NCBI GenBank assembly: GCA_036346225.1
Contig: JARFIW010000663.1
Coordinates: 2,728,001-2,792,000, forward strand
Origin: Platerodrilus igneus
Taxonomy: Eukaryota > Arthropoda > Insecta > Coleoptera > Lycidae
Direction: 5' to 3'
Length of the DNA stretch: 64,000 nucleotides
Shown piece after piece: positions 11,164 through 24,653 of this stretch. How positions within the stretch are numbered: the stretch's first letter is position 1; every line of letters begins with the position of its first letter. Made by a program: the position numbers and the translations under genes. The notes below the pieces were generated by a model. The model did no database searches, was not told the DNA's origin, and saw only the letters and a program-made list of their open reading frames with translations.

Positions 11164-11171
11164 AGGGTGGG
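11164..11171. repeat. hAT target-site duplication, right copy
   Basis: AGGGTGGG, identical to 264-271, directly follows the right terminus of the hAT element. Confidence 0.88.
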
Positions 11172-11690
11172 CAGCACTTTTTCCGACTAACTAATTTATA
11201 TTTTCCGATTAAATACGTAGGGTCATGGGGTCACTCTTAATAGAATCCCAAACCGTAACAAAAACACGATGCATTGCATTAGCAAAATTAACATCATTAA
11301 AATTACACAAAATATGTAAGTAGATAATAATTATATAATTCAAAAGGTATACAGGAAAATATAAACTAACCACTGTATAGTTAAATCTTGAAACGTCTGT
11401 TCGAACATTGGCGCGACTACTGGGGGAGATAAAGGGTCTGAAACCCTCACCTCTAGGAGTCCAATATTTTCTTAAAAGCATCACTTTAAAAATGAGAAAG
11501 CGCGTTTTGAAATAGCGTCACTGAGGAGCGGCGATTAACTAATAGCAGATTAGCGGCCTATTCCAATTCAGATTCAATTAAATTCTATATGTGTTGACAA
11601 CACGTGCAAATAATGGGCCATGCTAATTTGCTGACCAACTAATAGTATTTTAAAAAAGTATGAACTGTAATCAAATACGGACAAAATGTG
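11172..11690. other. Spacer between hAT and satellite, no convincing gene
   Basis: A 91-codon minus-strand frame (11209-11484) is present, but it has no domain, signal or neighbour that supports it. The sequence changes into satellite near 11690. Confidence 0.5.
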
Positions 11691-14600
11691 GAGTGCGGCC
11701 ACGTGCGTTCAATCATATTACCCCAAAAGTTTTTATTTTTTGCCACCCTCATCCGCCCCTTTTTCCAAAAATATCTACAAAACTCAACCAATATTGTGCG
11801 GCCACTCAGTATAAGTGCGGCCACATGAGTTTTATTGTAAGAACGTAAAATTTTAATTTTCTACCCCACCCCCTCAACACCAACTAGAAAAATTGATAAA
11901 AACCTAAAACAGTCGACCAATATCGTGCGGGCACTCAGTATAGGTGCGGGCCACATGAATTCCATTGTAAGAAGGTAAAATTATAATCCCCCCAAACCAC
12001 AACTAGAGATAATTAAAGAGCACCTGAAAAAGTCGACCAATATTGTGCGGACGCTGAGTATATGTGATGCCACATGAGTTTTATTGTAAGAACATATAAT
12101 TTAAATTTTCGACCTGCCCCTCAGCCCAACTAGAAAAGATTGAAGAAAACCTGAAACACTCGACCAATATTGTGCGGCCAAAAAGTATAGGTGCGGCCAC
12201 ATGCGTTCTATTGTAAGAACGTAAAATTGCTTAATTTCTACACCCCAACACCAACTAGATTTAAAAATTGAAGAAAACCTGAATCGGTCAACAATATTCT
12301 GCGGCCACTCAGTAGAGGTGCGGTCCACATGAGTTCATATTGTACAAAAGTAAAATTGATAATTTTCTCACCCCAGCCCAACTATAAAAATTGAAGAGCA
12401 CCTGAAAAAGTGGACCAATATTGTGCGGACACTCGGTATATTTGCGGCCACATGAGTTTTATTGTAAGAACGTATAATTTTAATTTTCCACCCCCCTTTC
12501 AACCCTAACTAGAAAAATTGAAGAAAACCTGAAAAAGTCGATCAATATTTTGCGAACACTCAGTATAGGTGCGGCCACATCAGTTTTATTATAAGAACGT
12601 ATAATTTGGATTTTCCTCCCACCTCCTCCGCAACTAGAAAAAATTGAAACTGAAACTGTCGACCAATATTGTGCGGTCACGCAGTATAGGGGCGGCCAAC
12701 TGAGTTTTTTCATAAGAACATATAATTTGAATTTTCCTCCCCCGCCTCACGTCACCAACTAGAAAAAATTGAAAAAAACCTGAACACAGTCAACCAATAC
12801 TGTGCGGACACTCAGTGTAGGTGCGGTCACATGAGTTTTAATGTAAGAACGTATGATTTTAATTTTCACCCCCCCCCTTCATCACCAACTAGAAAAAATT
12901 GAAGAAAACCTGAATCAGTGGAACAATATTATGCGGCCACGCAGTATAGGTGCGGCCACATGCAGTTCTATTGTAAGAACGTAAAATTTTAATTTTCTAA
13001 ATCCCCCAACCCCAACTAGAAAAATTGAAGAAAACCTGAACAGTCGACCAATATTGTGCGGCCACTCAGTATAGGTGCGGCACATGAGTTCTTATTGTAA
13101 GAACAGTAAAATTTGAATTTTCCTACCCCGGCTCAACCCTAACTAGAAAAATTGAAGAAACCTGAAAAAGTCGAACAATATTGTGCGGACACTCAGTATA
13201 GGTGCGGCCACATAGTTTTATTGTAAGAACGTATAATTTTAATTTTCCACCCCTCTCAACCCCAACTAGAAAAATTGAAGAAACTGAAAAAGTCGAACAA
13301 TATTTGCGGACACTCAGTATAGGTGCGGCCACATGAGTTTTATTATAAGAACGTAATAATTTGAATTTTCTACCCCTCAACGTCCCAACTAGAAAAATTG
13401 AAGAAAACCTGAACAGTCGACCAATATTGTGCAGGCCACTCAGTATAGGTGCGGCACATGAGTTCTATTTAAAGAAGTATATTTAATTTTACTCCCTCAC
13501 TCCCAACTAGAAAAATTGAAGAATCTGAAAAGTCGACCAATATTGTGCGGACACTCAGTATAGGTGCGGCACATGAGTTCTATTGTAAGAACGTAAATTT
13601 TAATTTTCTAATCCCCCAACCCCAACTAGAAAAATTGAAGAAAACCTGAAACAGTCGACCAATATTGTGCGGACACTCAGTATATATGCGGCCACATGAG
13701 TTTTATTATAAGAACGTATAATTAAATCTCCCCGCAAACTGAAAATTGAAGAAATCTGAACAGTTCGACCAATATTGCAACCCTCACTTAGTGGGCCAAT
13801 AAGTTATTTTAAAGATAAATCCCTCCTAGAAAATGATGAAAGACTGAAGTCTACAATACTTTGCGGACATTCAGTATAGGTGCGGCCATGTCATTGAGAT
13901 TATAATTAAATCTATATATTTGAAAATTGCAATTAGATGCCATCGCTCTGATCCAACTAAAAGTAATTGTAAAAAGATGAAACTGAAAGTCACAATATTG
14001 TGCGGACACTCAGTATAGGTGCGGCCACATGGTTCTATTTAAGAACGTAAAATTTAATTTTCAATCCCTCAACCCCAACTACAAAAATTTAAGAAACCTG
14101 AACAGTCGACCAATATTGTGCGGCCACTCAGTATAGGTGCGGCCACATGAGTTTTATTGTAAGAACGTAAAATTTTAATTTTCTACATCCCCTCAACCCC
14201 AACTAGAAAAATTGAAGAAAACCTGAAACAGTCGACCAATATTGGCGGCACTCAGTATAGGTGCGGCCACATGAGTTCTATTGAAGAAGTAAAATTAAAT
14301 TTCTACCCACCACCCAACTAGAAAAATTGAAGAAACCTGAAAAAGTCGACCAATATTGTGCGGACACTCGAGTATAGTGCGGCCACATGAGTTTTATTGT
14401 AAGAACGTATAATTTTAATTTTCACCCCTCTAACCCAACTAGAAAAATTGAAGAAAACCTGAAACAGTCGACCAATATTGTGCGGCACTCAGTATAGGTG
14501 CGGCCACATGAGTTCTATTGTAAGAACGTAAAATTTAAATTTCTAACCTCCAAGCCCAACTAGAAAAATTGAAGAAAACCTGAGCGTCAACCAATATTGT

Positions 14601-17600
14601 GCGCCACTCAGTAGTAGGTGCGGCCACATGAGTTCTATTGTAAGAACGTAAAATTTTAATTTTCTACCTCACCCCAGCCCAACTAGAAAAATTGAAGAGA
14701 ACCTGAAAAGTCGACCAATATTGTCGGACACTCAGTATAGGTTGCGGCCACATGAGTTTTATTGTAAGAACGTATAATTTTAATTTTCTACCCCTCTCAA
14801 CCCCAACTAGAAAAATTGAAGAAAACCTGAAAAAGTCGATCAATATTGTGCGCACTCAGTATAGGTGCGGCCACATGAGTTTTATTGTAAGAAGTAAATT
14901 TGAATTTTCCACCTCCTACCAACTAGAAAAAATTGAAACTTGAAAAGTCGACCAATATTGTGCAGCACTCAGTATAGGTGCGGCCACATGAGTTTTATTG
15001 TAAGAACGTATAATTTTAATTTTCATCCCCCCTCACCCCAACTAGAAAAATTGAAGAAAACCTGAAACAGTCGACCAATATTGTGCGCCACTCAGTATAG
15101 GTGCGGCACATGAGTTCTATTGTAAGAACGTAAATTTTAATTTTTACCCCATCACCAACTAGAAAAATTGAAGAAAACCTGAACAGTCGAACAATATTGT
15201 GCGGCCACCAGTATAGGTGCGGCCACATGCGTTCTATTGTAAGAACGTAAATTTTAATTTTCTAAATCCCCAACCCCGACTAGAAAAAATTGAAGAAAAC
15301 CTGAAGTTGTCGACCAATATTGTGCGGCCACTCAGTAAGGTGCGGCCACATGAGTTCTATTGTAAGAACGTAAAATTTAAATCTAATTCCCCTCAACCTA
15401 ACTAGAAAAAATTGAAGAAAACTCTGAAAAGTCGACCAATATTGTGCGGACCACTCAGTATAGGTGCGGCCACATAAGTTCTATTGTAAGAACGTAAATT
15501 TTAATTTTCTATCCCCCAACCAACTAGAAAAATTGAAGAGAAATCTGAAAAGTCGACCAATACTGTGCGGACACTCAGTATAGGTGCGGTCACATGAGTT
15601 TTATTGTAAAACGTAAATTTTAATTTTCTAATCCCCACACCCAACTAGAAAAAATTGCAGAAAACCTGTAACAGTCGACCAATATTGTGCGGCCACTCAG
15701 TATAGGTACGGCCACATGAGTTCTATTGTAAGAAGGTAAAATTTTATTTTTTAGCCCCCCCATCCCCTAGAAAAATTGAAGAGAACTCTGAAAAGTCGAC
15801 CAATATTGTGCGGACACTCAGTATAGGTGCGGCTCACATGAGTCTATTGTAAGAACGTATAATTTTAATTTTCTAGACCCCAACCCAACTAGAAAAAATT
15901 GAAGAAAACCTGAAACAGTCGACCAATATTGTGCGGCCACTCAGTATAGGTGTGGCCACATGCGTTCTATTGTAAGAACGGTAAATTTAATTTTCTAATC
16001 CCAACCCCACTAGAAAAAATTAGAAAACTCTGAAAAGTCGACCAATACTGTGCGGACACTCAGTATAGGTGCGGCACATGAGTTTTATTGTAAGAACGTA
16101 TAATTTTAAGTTCCTAAATTCTCCCCAACCCCAACTAGAAAAAATTGAAGAAAACCTGAAACAGTCTACCAATATTGTGCAGCCCCGCAGTATAGGGGCG
16201 ATCATATGCGTTCTATTGTAAGAACGCAAAATTTTAATTTTTTAATCCCCAATCACAACTAGAAAAGATTGAAGAAAACCTGAAACAGTCGACCAATATT
16301 GTGCGGCCAAACAGTATAGGTGCGGCCACATGCGTTCTGCTGTAAGAACGTAAAATTTTAATTTTCTAAATTCCCCCAACCCAACTAGAAAAATTGAAGA
16401 AAACCTGAATCAGTCGACCAATATTGTGCGGCCACTCAGTATAGGTGCGGTCACATGAGCTCTATTGCAAAAAAGTAAAATTGAAATCTCCTCACCCCCG
16501 GCCCAACTAGAAAAAATTGAAGAGCACCTGAAAAAGTGGACCAATATTGTGCGGACACTCGGTATATTTGCGGCCACATGAGTTTTATTGTAAGAACGAT
16601 AATTTCAATTTTCCAACCCCCCTTTCAACCTCACTAGAAAAAATTGAAGAAAACTTGAAAAAGTCGATCAACACTTTGGGGACACTCAGTATCGGTGCGG
16701 CGACATGAGTTTTATTATAAGAACATATAATTTGAAATTTCTACCCCTCGTACCAACTAGAAAAATTGAAGAAAACCTGAACAGTCGACCAATATTGTCC
16801 AGCCACTCAGTATAGGTGCGGCCACATGAGTTCCATTGTAAGAAGTTAAAATTTAATTTTCTGATCCCCCCCCACCCTAGAAAAATTGAAGAGCAACTTG
16901 AAAAAGTCGACCAATATTGTGCGACACTCAGTATAGGTGCGGTCACGTGAGTTTTATTGTAAGAACGTATATTTTTAATTTTCTAAATCCCCCCAACCCC
17001 AACTAGAAAAAATTGAAGAAAACCTGAAACAGTCAACAAATATTGTGCGGCCACGCAGTATAGGTGCGACCACATGCGTTCTATTGTAAAAACATAAAAT
17101 TTTAATTTTCTAGATCCCCCAACCTCAACTAGAAAAAATTAAAGAAAACCTGAATCGGTCGAACAATATTGTGCGGCCATACAGTATAAGTGCGGCCATA
17201 TGCGTTTTATTGTAAGAACAAAAAATGGAAAACTAAAAGTACATATGGACTGATGGCATTTTATGATAATCCCCCAACCCAACTAGAAAACATTGAAGAA
17301 AACCTGAATCTGTCAACCAATATTGTGGGGCCTCGCAGTATAGGTACGGTCACATGAGTTCTATTGTAAAACGTAAAATTTTAATTTTCTAGATCCCCAC
17401 CTAACTAGAAAAATTAAAGAAAACCTGAAACAGTCGACCAATATTGTGCGGACCACTCAGTATAGGTGCGGCACATGACGTTTTATTGTAAGAACGTAAA
17501 TTTTAATTTCATCCCCTCATCCTAACTAGAAAAATTGAAGAAAACCTGAACAGTCGACCAATATTGTGCGGCCTCAGTATAGGTTCTGGCCACTATGAGT

Positions 17601-20600
17601 TTCTATTATAAGAACGTATATTTGAATTTTCTACCCCCTTCATCCCCAATAGAAAAATTGAAGAAAACCTGAATCAGTCGACCAATATTGTGCAGCCACT
17701 CAGTATAGGTGCGTCCACATGAGTACTATTGTAAGAAGGTAAAACTGTAACCCCCCCTAGAAAAAATTGAAGAGCATCTGACAAACTTGATCTATACTGT
17801 GCGGATATTCAGTATAGGTGCGGCCACATGAGTTTTATTGTAAGAACGTAAATTTTAATTTTCTATTCGCCCCTCATCCCCAACTAAAAAAAATTGAAGA
17901 AAAACTGAAACAGTCGACCAATATTGTGCGGCAACGCAGTATAGGTGCGACCACATGCGTTCTATTGTAAGAAGTAATTTTAATTTTCAAAATCCCCAAC
18001 CCCACTAAAAAATTGAAGAAACCTGAACATCGACCAATATTGTGCGGCCACTCAGTATAGGTGCGGCACATGAGTTCTATTGTAAGAACGTAAAATTTTA
18101 ATTTTCTAATCCCGCCCTCAACCCCAACTAAAAAATTGAAGAAAACCTGAATCAGTCGACCAATATTGTGCGCCACTCAGTATAGGTGCGGCCACATGAG
18201 TTCTATTGTAAAAGGTAAATTAACTCTTACATCCCCCCCCAACTAGAAAAAATTGAAAAGCACTGAAAAAGTCGACCAATATTGTTGCGGACACTCGGAT
18301 ATAGGTGCGGCCACATGAGTTTTATTGTAAGAACGTATAATTTTAATTTCTAAATCCCAACCCCAACTAAAAAATTGAAGAAAACCTGAAACAGTCGACC
18401 AATATTGTGCGACCACTCAGTATAGGTGCGGCCACATGAGTTCTATTGTAAGAAGTAAAATTTGAATTTTCTACACTTCCTCCGATCCAACTAGAAAAAT
18501 TGAAGAAAACCTGAAACAGTCAAATATTGTGCGGCCACACAGTATAGTGCGGCCACATGCGTTCTATTGTAAGAACGTAAAATTTTAATTTTCTAATCTC
18601 CCCAACCCCAACAAAAAATTGAAGAAACCTGAATCAGTCGACCAATATTGTGCGGCCACTCAGTATAGGTGCGGCTACATGAGTCTATTGTAAGAAGTAA
18701 AATTGAAACCCCCTTCCCTAGAAAAGAATTGAAGAGACTGAAAAAGTCCACCAATATGTGCGGACACTCAGTATAGGTGCGGCCACGTGAGTTCTATTGT
18801 AAGAACGTAAAATTTTAATTTTCTAGATCCCCCAACCCCAACTAGAAAAATTGAAGAAAACTTGAAACAGTCGACCATTTGGGGCACTCAGTATCGGTGC
18901 GGAAAAGATTGCAAACTTCTGAAAGTCACCAATACTGTCGGAACCAGTATAGGTGGGCACTGAGTTTTATTGTAAGAACGTTATTTTAATTTTCTAATCC
19001 CCCAACCCCAACTAGAAAAAATTGAAGAAAACTTGAAACAGTCGACAATATTGTGCGGACACTCAGTATAGGGCGGCCACATGAGTTCTATTGTAAAACG
19101 TAAAATTTTAATTTTCTACACCCCACCCCCAACTAGAAAAATTGAAGAAACTGAAAAGTCGAACAATATTTGCGGACACTCAGTATATGTGCGGCCACAT
19201 GAGTTTTATTGTAAGAACGTAAAATTTTAATTTTCACTCATCCTCAACTAGAAAAATTGAAGAAAGAATCTGATCAACAATTTGTGGGACACTCGGTATA
19301 GGTGCGGCCACATGAGTTTTATTGTAAGAAGTATAATTTGAAATTTCACCTCCTCTACCAACTAGAAAATTGAAGCAAACCTGAAAATCGACAATATTGT
19401 GCGGCCACTCAGTATAGGTGCGGCCACATGACGTTCTATTGTAAGAACGTAAAATTTTAATTTTCTAACCCTCCTCCACCTAACTAGAAAAATTAAAGAA
19501 ACTCTGAAAGTCGACCAATATTGTGCGGCCACTCAGTATAGGTGCGGCCACATGAGTTCTATTGTAAGAACGTATAATTAATTTTCTGCCCCCTTCCCTA
19601 AGTAAAAATTGAAGAGAACTGAAAAGTCGACCAATATTGTGCGGACACTCAGTATAGGTGCGGTCACATGAGTCTATTGTAAGAACGTAAAATTTTAATT
19701 TTCACCCCACCCAACTAGAAAAATTGAAGAACCTGAAAAGTCGACCAATATTGTGCGGACACTTCAGTATAGGTGCGGCCACATGAGTTTTATTGTAAGA
19801 ACGTAAATTTTAATTTTCATCCCGCCATCAACCCAACTAGAAAAATTGAAGAAAACTGAAAAGTCGACCAATATTGTGCGGACACTTCAGTATAGGTGCG
19901 GCCACATGAGTTTTATTATAAGAACGTATTAATTTTAAATTTCTCCCCTATCACCAACTAGAAAAATTGAAGAAACCTGAAACTCGACCAATATTGTGCG
20001 GCCACTCAGTATAGGTGCGGCCACATGCGTTCTATTGTAAGAACGTAATTTTAATTTTCTAAATCTCCACCCCAACTATCAAAAATTAAGAAAACTTGAA
20101 GCAGTCGACCAATATTGTCGGCCACTCAGTATAGGTGCGGCCACATGAGTTTTATTGTAAGAACGTATAATTTTAATTTTCTACCCCCCTCATCCCAACT
20201 AGAAAAATTGAAGAAAACCTGAATCAGTCGACAATATTGTGCGACACTCAGTATAGGTGCGGCCACATGAGTTCTATTGTAAGAACGTATAATTTTAATT
20301 TTCACTCCTCACTAAAAAATTAAAACCTGAAAGTCGACCAATATTGTGCGACACTCAGTATAGGTGCGGCCACATGAGTTTTATTGTAAGAAGTATAATT
20401 TTAATTTCTAATTCCCAACCCAACTAGAAAAATTGAAGAAAACCTGAAACAGTCGACCAATATTGTGCGGCCACTCAGTATAGGTGCGGCCACATGCGTT
20501 CTATTTTAAGAACGTAAAATTTTAATTTTCTAGCGCCCCCCCCCACTAGAAAAATTGAAAAAAACCTGAAACAGTCGTCCAATATTGTGCGGGCATTCAG

Positions 20601-20984
20601 TATAGGTGCGGCCACATGCGTTCTATTTTAAGAACGTATAATTTTAATCTGTCCCCCCAATCCCCTATAGAAAAATTAAGAAAACCTGAAAAAGTCGACC
20701 AATACTTTGCGGACACTCAGTATAGGTGCGGCCACATGAGTTTTATTGTAAGAACGTATAATTTAATTTCTATCCCCTCTATCCCCAACTAGAAAAATTG
20801 AAGAAAACCTGAAACAGTCACAATATTGTGCGGACACTCAGTATAGGTGCGGCCACATGAGTTCTATTTAAAGAACGTAAAATTTTAATTTTCCAGACAC
20901 CCCCCCAACTAGAAAAATTGAAAAAACCTGAAAGTCGACCAATATTGTACGGCCGCTCAGTATAGGTGCGGCCACATGCGTTCT

Positions 20985-22690
20985 ATTGCAAAAAGGTAAA
21001 ATTGAAATCTCCTTACATACACCCCTCACGCCCAACTAGAAAAATTGAAGAGCAACTGAAAAGTAGAACAAAATTTTGCGGACACTCGGTATATATGCGG
21101 CCACATGAGTTTTACTGTAAGAACGTATAATTTTAATTTTTCACTTCCTCTCTCAAGAAAACCTGAAAAAGTCGATCAATACTTTGTGGACACTCAGTAT
21201 AGGTGCGGCCACATGAGTTTTATTATAAGAAAGTATAATTTGAGATTTCTACCTTCCTCGTATCCAACTAGAGAAAATTGAAGCAAACCTGAAACCAATA
21301 TAGTGCGGCCACACAGTATACGTGCGGCCACATGCGTTCTATTGTAAGAACGTAAAATTTTAATTTTCTAGATCCCCTCCCCCAACCCCAACGATAAAAA
21401 TTAAAGAGAACTTGAATCAGTCGACCAATATTGTGCGGCCACTCAGTATAGGAGCGGCTACATGAGTACTATTGCAAGAAGATAAAACTGCCCCCCCCCT
21501 TCCCTAGAAAAGATTGAAGAGTATCTGAAAAAGTCCACCAATACTGTGCGGACACTCAGTATAGGTGTGGTCACGTGAGCTCTATTGTAAGAACGTAAAA
21601 TTTTAATTTGCTAGATTCCCCCCACCCCAACTAGAAAAAACTGAAGAAAACCTGAAACAGTCGACCAATATTGTGCGGACACTCGGTATACATGCGGCCA
21701 CATGAGTTTTATTGTAAGAACGTTTATTTTTAATTTTCCATCCCGCCAATCAACCCTCACTAGAAAAAATTTAAGAAAACTTGAAAAAGTCGATCAATAC
21801 TTTGCGGACATTCAGTATAGGCGCGGCCACATGAGCTCTATTGCAAAAAGGTAAAATTGAAATCTCCTTACATACACCCCCCTGCCGGCCCAACTAGAAA
21901 AAATTGAAGAGCAACTGAAAAAGTAGAACAAAATTTTGCGGACACTCGGTATTTTGCGGCCGCATGAGTTTTACTGTAAGAACGTATAATTTTTATTTTT
22001 CACTTTCTCTCTCAAGAAAACCTGAAAAAGTCGATCAATACTTTGTGGACACTCGGCATAGGTGCGGCCACATGAGTTTTATTATAAGAAAGTATAATTT
22101 GAAATTTCTACCTTCCTCGTATCCAACTAGAGAGAATTGAAGCAAACCTGAAACCAATATAGTGCGGCCACACAGTATAGGTGCGGCCACATGCGTTCTA
22201 TTGTAAGAACGTAAAATTTTAATTTTCTAGATCCCCTCCCCCAACCCTAACGATAAAAAATTAAAGAGAACTTGAATCAGTCGACCAATATTGTGCGGCC
22301 ACTCAGTATAGGAGCGGCTACATGAGTACTATTGCAAGAAGATAAAACTGCCCCCCCCCTTCCCTAGAAAAGATTGAAGAGTATCTGAAAAAGTCCACCA
22401 ATACTGTGCGGACACTCAGTATAGGTGCGGTCACGTGAGCTCTATTGTAAGAACGTAAAATTTTAATTTTCTAGATTCCCCCCAAACCCAACTAGAAAAA
22501 ATTGAAGAAAACCTGAAACAGTCGACCAATATTGTGCGGACACTTGGTATACATGCGGCCACATGAGTTTTATTATAAGAACGTATAATTTTAATTTTCC
22601 ATCCCGCCAATCAACCCTCACTAGAAAAAATTTAAGAAAACTTGAAAAAGTCGATCAATACTTTGCGGACATTCAGTATAGGTGCGGCCA
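20985..22690. repeat. Higher-order repeat of about 850 bp within the satellite
   Basis: A run of about seven monomers is repeated nearly verbatim, with copies starting near 20990 and 21835. Both hold the same unusual variants in the same order: GCAAAAAGGTAAAATTG, CTCCTTACATACACCC, TAGAACAAAATTTTGCGG, CTCTCTCAAGAAAACCTG and CCAATATAGTGCGGCC. A third copy is recognisable from about 23926 across the inserted transposon to about 25010. This points to unequal exchange of multi-monomer blocks. Confidence 0.75.
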
Positions 22691-24006
22691 CATGAGTTTT
22701 ATAATAAGAACGTATTATTTGAAATTTCTACCCCCTTCGTATCCAACTAGAGAAAATTGAAGCAAACCTGAAACCAATATTGTGCGGCCACGCAGTATAG
22801 GTGCGGCCACATCCGTTCTATTGTAAGAACGTGAAATTTTAATTTTCTAGATCCCCTCGCCCAGCCCCAACTATAAAAAATTAAGGAGAACTTGAATCAG
22901 TCGACCAATATTGTTCGGCCACTCAGTATAGGAGCGGCTACATGAGTTTTATAGTAAGAACGTATAATTTTAATTTTCTACCCGCCCCTCATCACCAAGT
23001 AGAAAAAATTGAAGAAAACCTGAATCAGTCGGCTAATATTGTGCCGACACTTAGTATAGGTGCGGCCACATGAGTACTATTGTAAGAAGGGAAAACTGTA
23101 CCCCCACTAGAAAAAATTGAAGAGCATCTGAAAGGTCGACCAATACTGTGCGAACACTCATTATAGGTGCGGTCACGTGAGTTTTATTGTAAGAACGTAT
23201 AATTTTAACTTCCTAGATTCCCCCCAACCCCAACTAGAAAAAATTGAAGAAAACCTGAAACAGTCGACCAATATTGTGCGGCCACTCAGTATAGGTGCGA
23301 TCATATGCGTTCTATTGCAAGAACGTAAAATTTTAATTTTCTAGATCCCCCAACCCCAATTAGAAACAATTGAAGAAAACCTGAAACAGTCGACCAATAT
23401 TGTGCGGACACTCGGTATATATGCGGCCACATGAGTTTTATTGTAAGAACGTATAATTTTAATCTTCCATCCCGCCAATCAACCCTCACTAGAAAAAATT
23501 TAAGAAAACCTGAAAAAGTCGATCAATACTTTGCGGACATTCAGTATAGGTGCGGCCACATGAGTTTTATTAAGAGAACGTATAATTTGAAATTTCTACC
23601 CCCTTCGTATCCAACTAGAGAAAATTGAAGCAAACCTGAAACCAATATTGTGCGGCCACGCAGTATAGGTGCGGCCACATGCGTTCTATTGTAAGAACGT
23701 AAAATTTTAATTTTCAAAATCCCCCAACCCAACTACAAAAAATTGAAGGAAACCAGAAGCAGTCGACCAATATTGTGCAGCCACTCAGTAGAGGTGCGGT
23801 CACATGCGTTCTATTGTAAGAACGTAAAATTTTAATTTTCTAAATCCCGCCAACCCCAACTAGAAAAAATTGAAGAAAACCTGAGTCAGTCGACCAATAT
23901 TGCGCGGCCACTCAGTATAGGCGCGGTCACATGAGCTCTATTGCAAAAAGGTAAAATTGAAATCTCCTTACATACCCCCACCCCCCCCTGCCGGCCCAAC
24001 TAGAAA

Positions 24007-24653
24007 CAAGTTGAAAATGCAAGGCATTGTCGCAACGAACTTCCAAATGTAGACTTACTTTAAAACAATTTAAAGAAATTAAAATTATTATGTTGTAATA
24101 ATTATAAGTATTCAGATAAAATACAAAAATTTATAAACAACAATAGAGACATTTTAATATATTTTGTTTTATTGAATAAATATTTTAAAAGCTATATATG
24201 TGTGTGTATGTATGTATGTATGTATGTATGTGTGTTTGTGTGTGTGTGTGTAAATAAGGGGCATCATATTTCGATTCAGTTTTTCAGAGGATTCTAAATA
24301 TGTATCGCACATTAATTTTGGACCTATTTGAAATTTTGATAAAATTAATTCCCAGGGGTCGGGTATCCGTGGTCAGATTTTGTGGGGGTACCATATTTCG
24401 ACTCAGCTATGTTAGGGGAGTCCAAATATGTATCGCACATTAATTTTGGACCTATTTGAAATTTTAATTTTCCCGACGGAATATCGCGGGGGCACGGCGT
24501 CCCCGTGGCCCGATTTCAACTGACATCAAAACTTAAGCTCAGGACACCGAGCTGAATCGATTGATGTATCACACATTGATGTCCGACCATTAGAAAGGCC
24601 TCGGACGGACAGACGGACGACAAATCGATTTCATAAACGAACGAAGTTCGTTG
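24007..24653. mobile_element. Short non-coding DNA transposon (MITE-like) in the satellite
   Basis: About 640 bp of non-satellite sequence interrupts a monomer: the left side stops after CCCAACTAGAAA and the right side resumes at AAAATTGAAGAG. CAACGAACTTC at 24033-24043 is the exact inverse of GAAGTTCGTTG at 24643-24653. Inside are partly repeated blocks: two contain ATGTATCGCACATTAATTTT and a third, weaker one contains TGTATCACACATTGATG. There is no reading frame. The left edge carries about 26 bp outside the inverted repeat, so the exact end and target duplication are unclear. The family is not recognised. Confidence 0.65.
24199..24252 (+). repeat. TG/TATG microsatellite
   Basis: Runs of TGTG, then about six TATG units, then TGTG again, inside the MITE-like element. 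Confidence 0.9.

Noticed and set aside
11209..11484. 91-codon minus-strand frame between hAT and satellite
   Set aside because: No family, no neighbour, AT-rich composition typical of chance frames.
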